Positions 15,817-22,608 of a DNA stretch of 37,536 nucleotides are shown piece by piece. Position 1 is the stretch's first letter. Each line of letters opens with the position of its first letter. Location: positions 1-37,536 of the forward strand of contig JAJDAQ010000055.1 in assembly GCA_029261815.1 (NCBI GenBank), in the 5' to 3' direction. Position numbers and translations under genes: made by a program. Below the pieces are notes generated by a model. That model was not told the origin of the DNA. It did no database searches and saw only the letters and a program-made list of their open reading frames with translations. The DNA comes from Deltaproteobacteria bacterium (GTDB taxonomy: Bacteria; Myxococcota_A; UBA9160; UBA6930).

Positions 15817-16343
15817 GGGTCAAGGCGCTCGACGTGGTCTCCGGGTCGCGTCCCCGCACCGATCGACACGCTGACGATCTGACCCTCTCGGCCCTCCTTC
15901 ACGCGTCGGTCATTGCGCCGGATCCCTTTCACGGGAACAACGAGGTCGGAAGTGGGGCCGCGGACCGCGATCCAGTCTCCTTCGCGCAGCGTGTCTCCGA
16001 GTGTCAGCACGAGTACGCCCTTGCGGGGGAACGCGCGTTCGACCCGGCCAAGTGAAACCGGAAGCGTCGCGACGATCCGGAGGCTAGCGGGCGGCCGTTG
16101 GGCTTTGGCGGAAGCTCCGCGCTGCATCGGGGAGGCGCTGCCTTTCTTCTGGGTCGTCTTCTTGCGCGTGGACGGCGACGAAGACTTCGGGGCCGGCGTC
16201 TTCTTCGCTGCTCGCTTCGTCGTGCTTTCCGGTTTCGGGGCCTTCTTGCCCGTCTTCTTCTGAGAAGACGCCGCCTTGGCCGCCTTTGCCTTGGTGGCGC
16301 GTGCGGCTTTGCGTGCCGGCGGACCCGTGCGACGTGCAGTCAT
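15813..16343 (-). CDS. Lys/Ala-rich basic protein with EF-Tu-domain-2-like beta-barrel
   Basis: A 176-residue two-part protein. Residues about 1-85 are a disordered Lys/Ala/Ser/Pro tail resembling histone-H1-like or AlgP-type repeats (ARKAARATKAKAAKAAS). Residues about 88-176 look like a translation-factor domain-2 barrel: LGRVERAFPRKGVLVLTL, then GDTLREGDWIAVRGPTSDL, a basic strand, and RPGDHVERL. This closely parallels the EF-Tu-like C-terminal barrel of U32 peptidases, where the phrases GDTI..KG.T.D and V.EG D.V recur. No GTPase or peptidase part is present. It could bind RNA, tRNA or DNA. It is followed by an overlapping zinc-ribbon gene. The domain assignment is from memory of the pattern and is moderately secure. 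Confidence 0.65.
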   Translation of the reverse strand: MTARRTGPPARKAARATKAKAAKAASSQKKTGKKAPKPESTTKRAAKKTPAPKSSSPSTRKKTTQKKGSASPMQRGASAKAQRPPASLRIVATLPVSLGRVERAFPRKGVLVLTLGDTLREGDWIAVRGPTSDLVVPVKGIRRNDRRVKEGREGQIVSVSIGAGTRPGDHVERLDP

Positions 16344-16462
16344 GCGCTTCCGATGCGTGCGATCCCGTCCGCCGACGAGTCTAGCCCTTTCATCTTGCTG
16401 ACGGCCGGCCCCGATGAGGCGAACGCCTCGCCCTGCGCGAGGCTGCGGGGTAGCTTTCGACG

Positions 16463-17125
16463 ATGCAGGTCACCGTCCGGCTGTTTGGTTCCGTTCGCGA
16501 AGCGACCGGGGAGAAGGAACGCACCGTCCGATTGGAGGACGGCGCCAGCGTTGCGGATCTTCGCGCGCTGCTGGCGCGCGAGCACGCCATCTTCGAGGAG
16601 ATGGGCGAGCGTCTGCGCGTGAGCGTGAACATGGAGATCCGACCCGGTTCGCCTGTACTCGCGGACGGGGACGAGGTGGCCTTCCTGCCCCCCGTGTCGG
16701 GTGGGCAGGATCCCCAGTGCACCCTGTCGGACCAACCCCTCGATGTTGGTGCCGTGGTGAAACGCGTATCGGGCCCTGACGCGGGTGGCATCGTCACGTT
16801 CATTGGCGCGGTCAGGAATGCCTCTCGCGGCCACGACATCGAGCATCTCGAGTACGAGGCCTATGCCGGAATGGCCGAACAGGAGATGGACAAGATCTGC
16901 CAGGAGGCGGCCGAGAAGTGGCCGGGCAGCCGAGTGGCGGTCGCACACCGCGTCGGACACCTCGAAATCGGTGATCTCGCCGTCGTCGTCGTCGCTGCCG
17001 CCAAACATCGGGCGGAAGCGTTCGATGCGTGTCGCTACACGATCGATACGCTCAAGGATCGCGTGCCGATCTGGAAGAAGGAAGTCGCGACCGACGGCGA
17101 ATACTGGGTCGAGGACACTCCCTAG
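16463..17125 (+). CDS. Molybdopterin synthase, MoaD-MoaE fusion
   Basis: A 220-residue fusion of the small and large subunits of molybdopterin synthase, which inserts two sulfurs into precursor Z (cPMP). Residues 1-81 are MoaD, a ubiquitin-like fold ending FLPPVSGG with Gly80-Gly81. Residues about 88-220 are MoaE, with TFIGAVRN, the dimer and active-site block HRVGHLEIGD, AKHRAEAF and the catalytic-lysine segment VPIWKKE. In separate MoaD the terminal glycine must be free to become a thiocarboxylate, so this fusion should need cleavage after the Gly-Gly, as reported for mycobacterial MoaX. moaB starts on the very next base. Other Moa genes are not in the window. Confidence 0.93.
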   Translation: MQVTVRLFGSVREATGEKERTVRLEDGASVADLRALLAREHAIFEEMGERLRVSVNMEIRPGSPVLADGDEVAFLPPVSGGQDPQCTLSDQPLDVGAVVKRVSGPDAGGIVTFIGAVRNASRGHDIEHLEYEAYAGMAEQEMDKICQEAAEKWPGSRVAVAHRVGHLEIGDLAVVVVAAAKHRAEAFDACRYTIDTLKDRVPIWKKEVATDGEYWVEDTP

Positions 17126-17665
17126 GTGGCGGGTTCTTCTCGGAACGATGAGAGCGCGAGTGTCCATCACCACCGCGCGAACGCCCCGGCTCGGTTGGAT
17201 TGCGCCGTCATTACCGTCAGCGACAGTCGTACCGAAGAAACGGATACCGGAGGCGCGCTGATGATCGATTTGCTCGAGGCGGCCGGACACCGTGTGGTGT
17301 CGCGAAGCATCGTTCCCGACGATGTGGATGCGATTCGCGGTGCAGTGAGGGCAGGCCTCGCCGTCGCGGGGTGCCGAGCCGTACTCCTCACCGGCGGCAC
17401 CGGCGTTGCACCGCGGGATGTCACGCCCGAGGCCGTGCGCCCGTTGTTCGATCGCGAACTTCCTGGCTTTGGGGAGCTCTTTCGCATGCTCTCCTACGAG
17501 GAGATCGGAGCGGCCGCGATGGTCTCGCGCGCAGTGGCTGGCCTTGTGGGCGACCAGGCAATCGTGGCACTGCCGGGCTCACGCGGAGCCATCCGCACGG
17601 CGCTCGAGAAGTTGCTGCTTCCGGAACTGGGCCATCTGGTAGGCGAGGGCGGCAAGGTCACCTGA
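17126..17665 (+). CDS. moaB: Molybdenum cofactor biosynthesis protein B (MoaB/MogA family)
   Basis: A 179-residue cytoplasmic protein of the MoaB/MogA fold that binds molybdopterin and, in MogA, adenylylates it. The conserved elements are AVITVSDSR near residue 28, the LTGGTGVAPRDVTPEAV loop around 88-104, FRMLSYEEIG, and ALPGSRGA. A poorly conserved N-terminal 25 residues precede the fold. GTG at 17126 directly abuts the TAG of the MoaD-MoaE gene, so the two are co-transcribed. MoaB and MogA are hard to separate by eye; MoaB is the better fit given length. Confidence 0.9.
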   Translation: MAGSSRNDESASVHHHRANAPARLDCAVITVSDSRTEETDTGGALMIDLLEAAGHRVVSRSIVPDDVDAIRGAVRAGLAVAGCRAVLLTGGTGVAPRDVTPEAVRPLFDRELPGFGELFRMLSYEEIGAAAMVSRAVAGLVGDQAIVALPGSRGAIRTALEKLLLPELGHLVGEGGKVT

Positions 17666-17669
17666 CCGC

Positions 17670-19004
17670 GTGCGCGTGGCACTCCCGGGCATCCCCCGGA
17701 GTGCCCCCCCCGTGCGCCGTATCGTCCTTACCTTCGTCCTTCTGCCGCTCGCCTTCTTGTCGACTGCGGCAGATCTGCACGTCTGGGTCGATGGTGACGG
17801 CACGACGCATGTCACCGACGATCCGGAGTCGATTCCCGGAGCGGCCGATGCGCTGATCCTGGGCGATCCGCGCCTCGATCAAGTCTGGGCGGGAGGCTTT
17901 TCGGGCGTTCCGTTGTTGCCGGAGTCCGGATCCACCAGCAGCGAACTCGATCGGCAGGTGCGGGCACTGCGCACGGCTGTGGCCGACCTCGAACGGGGCG
18001 AGACGCTGCGCGCGGCGGCTGCACTCCGTCAGGTCCTGCTCGAAGACCCCACCCGGCCGGAAGCGCATTTCTACCTTGGCCTGTTGGAAGACCGGCGCGG
18101 AAACTGGGATGAAGCCGAGGTTCATTGGAAGGAGTTCCTGACCGTCGAAGCGGGGCGCTTCGCGCCCTGGCGCCGTTCGGCGGTGCGTCGGCTGACGCAG
18201 TTCGACGCGGAGCGAGGGCTTGCCGACCCCGCCCAACATGGCGATCTCGAACTGGTCGAGGTGGCCCATCCGGCATTCCATGTCGAAGTGGACCGGGCGC
18301 TACTCGATGCCGGCGGTGCTGCGTTTGCCCAGACCGTCGTGCGCTACCTGGGCGATGTTCGCGATCTGGTCGATTCCGATCTAGGAGCGACCGAAGGCAA
18401 GCTTGGCGTCGTCCTGTACGGGCGTGCGAACTACGCGCGCGCCCACGCCCATCGCTTCAGCTTCCAGACGGTGGGCTTTTTCGACGGCCGCGTGCACGTC
18501 GTCTCCGGCGCCTATCCTGCCGGCGAATTGCGAACCCTGCTGGTCCACGAGGTGACCCACGCCGTCTTTCGCGAGCGGACGGGCGGTGACCGACCGTACT
18601 GGTTGAACGAAGGGCTGGCAGAGTGGATGGAGCGACGCTCCCAGGCGCGCCCCGTCCTCAGTCGGAGCGAGCGGTCCCGGCTGCGAACGGCGATCGACAG
18701 CGGGCGTTGGATCACGCTCGAGCGGCTCGCGCCGAGTTTCTCCGGCCTCGATGATGAGGAAGCCCGGCTTGCGTACGCGATTTCAACGGCTGCCGCCGAC
18801 TGGATCGACCGGCATACCACCGCTCGGCAGCGCGCGGTCCTCCTGACGCGACTCGGCGAGGGCGCGTCCTCGGACGATGCCTTGTTCGAAGCGACGGGAC
18901 GCAGCACAGCTGCGATCGATGCGGCCCTTCGGACCGAGATCAGGGCCCAGTTTGCGGGTCCTCGCGGCGGCCCGGTTGCGGGGCCAGTCGCAGCGAGTCG
19001 CTAG
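17670..19004 (+). CDS. Exported peptidase-MA-like metallopeptidase with DUF4124-like start and TPR region
   Basis: A 444-residue exported protein. A signal sequence ends near residue 34 (RRIVLTFVLLPLAFLSTAA). Next comes a DUF4124-like strand (DLHVWVDGDGTTHVTDDP), a TPR-like helical part at about 90-155 (AHFYLGLLEDRRGNWDEAE), and a gluzincin domain. The zinc motif HEVTH is at 293-297, followed by WLNEGLAEWM (311-320) carrying the expected third ligand. Such proteins sit in the periplasm or outer membrane; the substrate is unknown. GTG at 17670 follows moaB by 4 bases; GTG at 17712 is an alternative giving a tidier signal peptide. The stop shares CTAG with the convergent FHA gene. Confidence 0.82.
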   Translation: MRVALPGIPRSAPPVRRIVLTFVLLPLAFLSTAADLHVWVDGDGTTHVTDDPESIPGAADALILGDPRLDQVWAGGFSGVPLLPESGSTSSELDRQVRALRTAVADLERGETLRAAAALRQVLLEDPTRPEAHFYLGLLEDRRGNWDEAEVHWKEFLTVEAGRFAPWRRSAVRRLTQFDAERGLADPAQHGDLELVEVAHPAFHVEVDRALLDAGGAAFAQTVVRYLGDVRDLVDSDLGATEGKLGVVLYGRANYARAHAHRFSFQTVGFFDGRVHVVSGAYPAGELRTLLVHEVTHAVFRERTGGDRPYWLNEGLAEWMERRSQARPVLSRSERSRLRTAIDSGRWITLERLAPSFSGLDDEEARLAYAISTAAADWIDRHTTARQRAVLLTRLGEGASSDDALFEATGRSTAAIDAALRTEIRAQFAGPRGGPVAGPVAASR

Positions 19005-19687
19005 GCGTTCGCCTCGTCGAAGAGCCGGCTGGACTCGAGGATGATTTCGGTGACCGAAGCCTCGAATGAATTTTCCGGCGGCGTCTCGTCCGGCGAGAAC
19101 GCGAAGCGGCCATCCGTGGCCAGCGCCATCTCGAGGGCGGCATCGAGGCCGCGGTGCTTCTCGGTTTCCGCGTGCACGACACGACCGCCCTGGATCCAGG
19201 CGGCGAGGCTGGCACCGCTTTCGACGCGAAGGCAGCCGTTTTGGCCCCCCATCTCGAGCATCTGCAAGACCGCGAAGATCGGAATCTTGGCGAGGTCGCC
19301 TTCCAACGCCTGACTCGGGGCGGCGGCAGCCTCGGGACCGTCAAGCGCGATGATCGTCTGGTCTCCCGCGTGGGTGGCGGTTGCCGGAGCGGACTCCACC
19401 AGGCAGTACGTCACCTGGACATCGCCGACTTCGATCCGATCTCCGGGTGAAAGCGTGACGCGGCCGGAGACGGCGTCGCCATTCCGGAAGGTGCCGTTCG
19501 TGCTGCCGAGGTCTTCCACCGAAACGCTGTCGCCATCGAGACGGAAGATCGCATGACGCCGAGACGCCTTGGCGGACGAGACCGTGATGTCGCATTCGGG
19601 GAGTCGGCCCACCACGATCTCTTCCCCGGCATCGAGTCGGAGCGGCGCTCGCGGCGGCGCGAAGAGCATCGGCGTGGAATCGGCCAT
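19001..19687 (-). CDS. FHA domain and DUF4388 (PATAN) signalling protein
   Basis: A 228-residue cytoplasmic protein. Residues about 5-95 form a forkhead-associated domain that binds phosphothreonine: VGRLPECDITV, SRRHAIF and STNGTFRNG carry the key Arg, Ser, His, Asn and Gly residues. Residues about 125-225 match DUF4388/PATAN (LAKIPIFAVLQMLEMGGQNG then LRVESG and a helical C-terminus), a module typical of deltaproteobacterial signalling proteins. ATG at 19687 starts directly before the FHA strands. No kinase gene lies next to it. The pairing suggests a reader in a Ser/Thr phosphorylation pathway; its partners are unknown. Confidence 0.85.
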   Translation of the reverse strand: MADSTPMLFAPPRAPLRLDAGEEIVVGRLPECDITVSSAKASRRHAIFRLDGDSVSVEDLGSTNGTFRNGDAVSGRVTLSPGDRIEVGDVQVTYCLVESAPATATHAGDQTIIALDGPEAAAAPSQALEGDLAKIPIFAVLQMLEMGGQNGCLRVESGASLAAWIQGGRVVHAETEKHRGLDAALEMALATDGRFAFSPDETPPENSFEASVTEIILESSRLFDEANA

Positions 19688-19730
19688 GCCCAGTTCGTCG
19701 GCCGATCGGGCCGTTCGCTTGACCTCGGTG

Positions 19731-20231
19731 CTAGGGCGAGGCCGGCTCGAGCGGCGTGATGCGGACGGCGTCGCCCACCTTCCACCCCCAGCGCGCGATC
19801 GTTCCGGCTGGGACTTCGAGCGCACCGGTGGCGGCGACACGAGGTCGGACCAGCGTCCGGGTCCCGCCATCGGGCGATATGTTGGGCGTCAGGTCGACGA
19901 TACGGCCATTGCGGATCCACACGAAGTCGAGCGCGATCCGCATATCCTTCATCCAGAAAGACGGGCGCCCGGCTACCTCGTACGGGAACCACATGCCGTG
20001 ACCGGCCCCGAGGTGTGCGCGACCCGACAGGCCCTGGCGTTTGCGCGCTTCGGTATCAGCGACTTCGGCCTCGACGACTTGCAGGCCAATCGTGATCGCG
20101 ACGCGGGGCGCAGCCTGGGGCGCGGCCGGCGACTTGCGTCCGGCGGCTGCAGGAACGGCGAAGCTCACCGCCAGGATCGTCGCCAGGATCATCGCAGGGG
20201 GGGCGGTCGCCGAGCGCGCGATTGAGTTCAT
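19731..20231 (-). CDS. DUF192 family exported protein
   Basis: A 166-residue protein with a signal peptide (about 1-30, ending in AVPAAAG) and a DUF192 domain. The domain shows VEVA-type first strands, the conserved RKRQGLSGR, GMWFPYE, FWMKDMRIALDFVWI and the final VPAGTIARWGWKVGD. The family is widespread and small, usually exported, with no agreed function. ATG at 20231 overlaps the acylphosphatase stop (ATGA). It is separated from the FHA gene by 43 bases and may be part of the same transcript. Confidence 0.88.
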   Translation of the reverse strand: MNSIARSATAPPAMILATILAVSFAVPAAAGRKSPAAPQAAPRVAITIGLQVVEAEVADTEARKRQGLSGRAHLGAGHGMWFPYEVAGRPSFWMKDMRIALDFVWIRNGRIVDLTPNISPDGGTRTLVRPRVAATGALEVPAGTIARWGWKVGDAVRITPLEPASP

Positions 20232-20503
20232 CGGATCTCGAACCCGGCGAGGTCGGAAGCGGTCGCCGGCCGCGGCACGATCCCATCGACGCGGGCCCAG
20301 CCGGGCCCGGTTCCGCACCATTCGACGAGTGCGGCCACGCTGGGTGCAGCGCCCTCGAAGTGGGCTTCGACCTGGCCGTCCGGCAGGTTGCGGACCCAGC
20401 CCGAAACGCCGAGGCGGAGTGCTTCGGCCCGAGTGGACGCCCGGAACGCGACGCCCTGGACGCGCCCGGATACAGTGACCTCGACGGCCACTTGCTCGGT
20501 CAT
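20228..20503 (-). CDS. acyP: Acylphosphatase
   Basis: A 91-residue cytoplasmic enzyme that hydrolyses acyl phosphates such as carbamoyl phosphate. The phosphate-binding loop GRVQGVAFR, with its catalytic Arg, is followed by the conserved Asn in GWVRNLPDGQVEAHFEG. Length and motif order are those of the family. ATG at 20503 was chosen because the upstream extension to 20596 is not conserved in character. Its stop overlaps the DUF192 start, so the pair is translationally coupled. Confidence 0.93.
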   Translation of the reverse strand: MTEQVAVEVTVSGRVQGVAFRASTRAEALRLGVSGWVRNLPDGQVEAHFEGAAPSVAALVEWCGTGPGWARVDGIVPRPATASDLAGFEIR

Positions 20504-20600
20504 CTCTTCTCCCACGCTCGCTAGGATGCCGCAGGCGCCCCGAAAGCGCCTCGGAAATTGACTCGCGCGCCACATTCGGAACCGGCTCCAAGTCACTGAT

Positions 20601-20981
20601 ATGAATCATCATTCTCGAAACCGTTGGCAGGGATGGGAAGCCGGTCTCCACTGGACATCAGCGCGCACCCTCTACAACCTCGCCGATGCTTGCTGGTTCG
20701 ACCACGTCGATGGAGCGGCTGAGCGTGTGGCGCGGGCGGTCCGCCACGAAGGGCCGGTCACCGCGCGCTGGGTCTGGCTTTCGCTCCTTTGGCTCGACTG
20801 GGCGCCGCTTCTGCGCGGCGAGGGCGCTCGCTTCTGGCGCCTCGATCGTTCCGGTCGTGCGCGGTGCGCGGCGCGTTGGGCCAACAGTCGGCTTCGCAAG
20901 CGGCGCGAGCTTCATGACTGGGTGAAGTCCGCCGTGGTCGCGTCATCGACCGATGCGCATCAGTCGTCGTCTGGTGCGTAG
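20601..20981 (+). CDS. Small tryptophan-rich hypothetical protein
   Basis: A 126-residue reading frame with strong GC bias at third codon positions, which supports it being coding. The protein is rich in Trp and Arg (for example RWVWLSLLWLDWAPLL near the middle) and has a basic C-terminal third. A single membrane-associated helix is possible but short. I do not recognise the family. The start has no convincing ribosome site. The 3' end overlaps the end of the convergent sigma-factor gene by 22 bases, which lowers confidence. The alternatives are a different start or non-coding intergenic DNA. Confidence 0.45.
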   Translation: MNHHSRNRWQGWEAGLHWTSARTLYNLADACWFDHVDGAAERVARAVRHEGPVTARWVWLSLLWLDWAPLLRGEGARFWRLDRSGRARCAARWANSRLRKRRELHDWVKSAVVASSTDAHQSSSGA

Positions 20982-21940
20982 AACTCGAAGTCGACCACGT
21001 TCTCTCGTAGGTACTCCCGCAGATCGTCGATCAACTTCTTTTCGAGCTGACGGATGCGCTCGCGGGTGAGGTCCATTTCCTCTCCGAGTTCGCGCAGCGT
21101 CAGCGGCTCTTCGGACAAGATGCGGGCTTCGAGGATCCGCTGTTCGCGGTCCGCGAGTCCCTCCTGGAAGCGCGCGACGTGCCCGAGGAATGCTGCGCGC
21201 AGGTCGTCGTCGGCCACGGTGTCTTCCGCGGTCGGGTTGCTGCTCGCGAGGAAGTCGCCGTAGCTGGCGCTGCCTTCCTCGTCGCGTATCGGCGCGTCGA
21301 TCGAGAGGTCGCTCTGTCCGAGTCGGGTTTCCATCTCGACGACTTCGGACTCGTCCACATCGAGACGTTCCGCGATGAGTTTGGTGGAAGGCTTGTAGCC
21401 CTGCCGCTCGAGTTCCCGCTTCTCCTTGTTGAGGCGGAAGAAGAGCTTTCGTTGTGCGCGGCCCTGGCTCAGTTTGACGAGTCGAATGTTGTCGATCAGG
21501 TACTTCAGGATGTACGCGCGGATCCAGTAGGCGGCGTAGGACGACAGCTTCGTGCCCTGGTAGGGATCGAAGCGTTGCACGGCTTCGAGTAGGCCGACGT
21601 TGCCTTCCTGGATCAGGTCGAGCGTGTTGGTCCAGGCGCGCTTGTATTCCATGGCGATCTTCACGACGAGGCGCAGGTTGGAGAGCACGAGGAGTCGCCC
21701 CGCTTCGGTGTCGCCTTCGTCCCGCCATCGCACCGCGAGGGCGTGCTCTTCCTCACGCGTGATGGGTGCGTGGTTCTTGAGCTGCGACATGTAGACGTTG
21801 AGGGCCGTCGGTGCATCGACCCCCCGCGCAGAACTCGGGATCGCGGGCAGGGCAGACCCCGCCGGTTCGACCGAAGTCGCCGGTTCCACCGCAGTCGGGA
21901 CGACGGTCTCGACTGTTTCGTCTTGTTCTTCCGTCACCAC
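20960..21940 (-). CDS. rpoH: RNA polymerase sigma-32 type factor (RpoH family)
   Basis: A 326-residue group 3 sigma factor of the heat-shock type. Region 2 contains NLRLVVKIAMEYKRA, LIQEGNVGLLEAVQRFDP and YAAYWIRAYILKYL. Next to it is an RpoH-box-like element QRKLFFRLN, the segment that distinguishes RpoH from RpoD. Region 4 ends with LRELGEEMDLTRERIRQLE, the helix-turn-helix for the -35 box. The N-terminus carries about 40 extra residues of Val/Glu/Pro/Ala low complexity compared with E. coli RpoH. The GTG at 21940 has GGGGTAGG upstream. A strong terminator of the upstream cytochrome gene ends only about 30 bases before the start. Confidence 0.9.
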   Translation of the reverse strand: MVTEEQDETVETVVPTAVEPATSVEPAGSALPAIPSSARGVDAPTALNVYMSQLKNHAPITREEEHALAVRWRDEGDTEAGRLLVLSNLRLVVKIAMEYKRAWTNTLDLIQEGNVGLLEAVQRFDPYQGTKLSSYAAYWIRAYILKYLIDNIRLVKLSQGRAQRKLFFRLNKEKRELERQGYKPSTKLIAERLDVDESEVVEMETRLGQSDLSIDAPIRDEEGSASYGDFLASSNPTAEDTVADDDLRAAFLGHVARFQEGLADREQRILEARILSEEPLTLRELGEEMDLTRERIRQLEKKLIDDLREYLRENVVDFEFYAPDDD

Positions 21941-21970
21941 GTCTCGGAACCTACCCCAATGGGACCAAAG

Positions 21971-22003
21971 AAAAGCGGGACCCGGAGCTTGTCCGGGTCC
22001 CGC
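21971..22003 (-). terminator. Rho-independent terminator of the cytochrome c gene
   Basis: On the minus strand a perfect 12-bp stem GCGGGACCCGGA / TCCGGGTCCCGC (positions 22003-21992 and 21986-21975) with a 5-base loop is followed by a TTTTCTTT tract. It lies 45 bases after the cytochrome c stop and about 30 bases before the rpoH start. The plus-strand side lacks a T tract, so it acts on the minus strand. Confidence 0.85.
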
Positions 22004-22048
22004 GATTTCAATCGATCAGGGCCCGGGGCACGCCCGAGCCTCGTCGGG

Positions 22049-22420
22049 TTACTTCTTGAGGCTGCGGATGTGCGCGACCAGGTTGGCCACATCGTCGTCC
22101 GAAAGGTGGCCCCAGGGCGCCATGGACGGGTTTCCGCCGAATGCGGCGGCGCCCTGCTTGATCACGGCGGCGAGGTCAGCGTCTTCGCCCGCAGTCCCGT
22201 TGGCGTCCGTGTCGTACGCGAACTCGCCGATGGAGAAGTCGCGCGGCGGCGGGTTCAGGGCGGCGCCAGCCGGGCCGTCGCCCGTGCCGGTCATGCCATG
22301 GCAGGTCCAGCAGAGTTGCTCGAAGGTGACCTTGCCGGCGGCGGCGTCGCCCGCGAAGGCGGGAGCCGAAAAGGCCAGGGCGGCGAGGAGGACAGCAAGC
22401 GCGGTCAACAGGCGGGTCAT
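22049..22420 (-). CDS. Small periplasmic cytochrome c
   Basis: A 123-residue protein with a signal peptide (MTRLLTALAVLLAALAFSAP, cleaved near AFA-GD) and one haem c site CWTCH at about residue 38-42. The candidate distal Met is in NPSMAPWGHLSDDD, ahead of the C-terminal helix VANLVAHIRSLKK. It is a class I mono-haem cytochrome of the short type, an electron carrier in the periplasm. ATG at 22420 has AAGGAG at 22436-22431. It has its own promoter-like site and terminator, so it is probably a single-gene transcript. The redox partner is not evident. Confidence 0.9.
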   Translation of the reverse strand: MTRLLTALAVLLAALAFSAPAFAGDAAAGKVTFEQLCWTCHGMTGTGDGPAGAALNPPPRDFSIGEFAYDTDANGTAGEDADLAAVIKQGAAAFGGNPSMAPWGHLSDDDVANLVAHIRSLKK

Positions 22421-22508
22421 GGTTCGAATTCTCCTTGGGTGGTGCCGCGGCGATGCCTTCGGCCCGGGTTCCGGGGGCGTACGCAACGCCCCGGTGAATT
22501 GGACGCGG

Positions 22509-22536
22509 AACTTAGAGGCTTATTCGCGACCGTCAA
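22509..22536 (-). promoter_or_regulatory. Predicted sigma-70-type promoter of the cytochrome c gene
   Basis: On the minus strand TTGACG (22536-22531) and TAAGTT (22514-22509) are separated by 16 bases. A start about 7 bases further on would give a leader of roughly 80 bases. A T7 run lies just upstream of the -35 box. A hairpin with 7-bp arms CGTGAGT / ACTCACG (22575-22555) comes 15 bases before that run and could be a weak terminator for pepA. Confidence 0.5.
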
Positions 22537-22608
22537 AAAAAGATCGTGCTGCCTCGTGAGTGACGCTGACTCACGGTCAGTTCCACGCGCTGGCAGCACT
22601 TGCGTGCC

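Noticed and set aside
22555..22575. Hairpin CGTGAGT / ACTCACG after pepA as a terminator
   Set aside because: The T7 run begins about 14 bases after the stem, too far for a normal intrinsic terminator, and it abuts the cytochrome promoter; kept only as a note.
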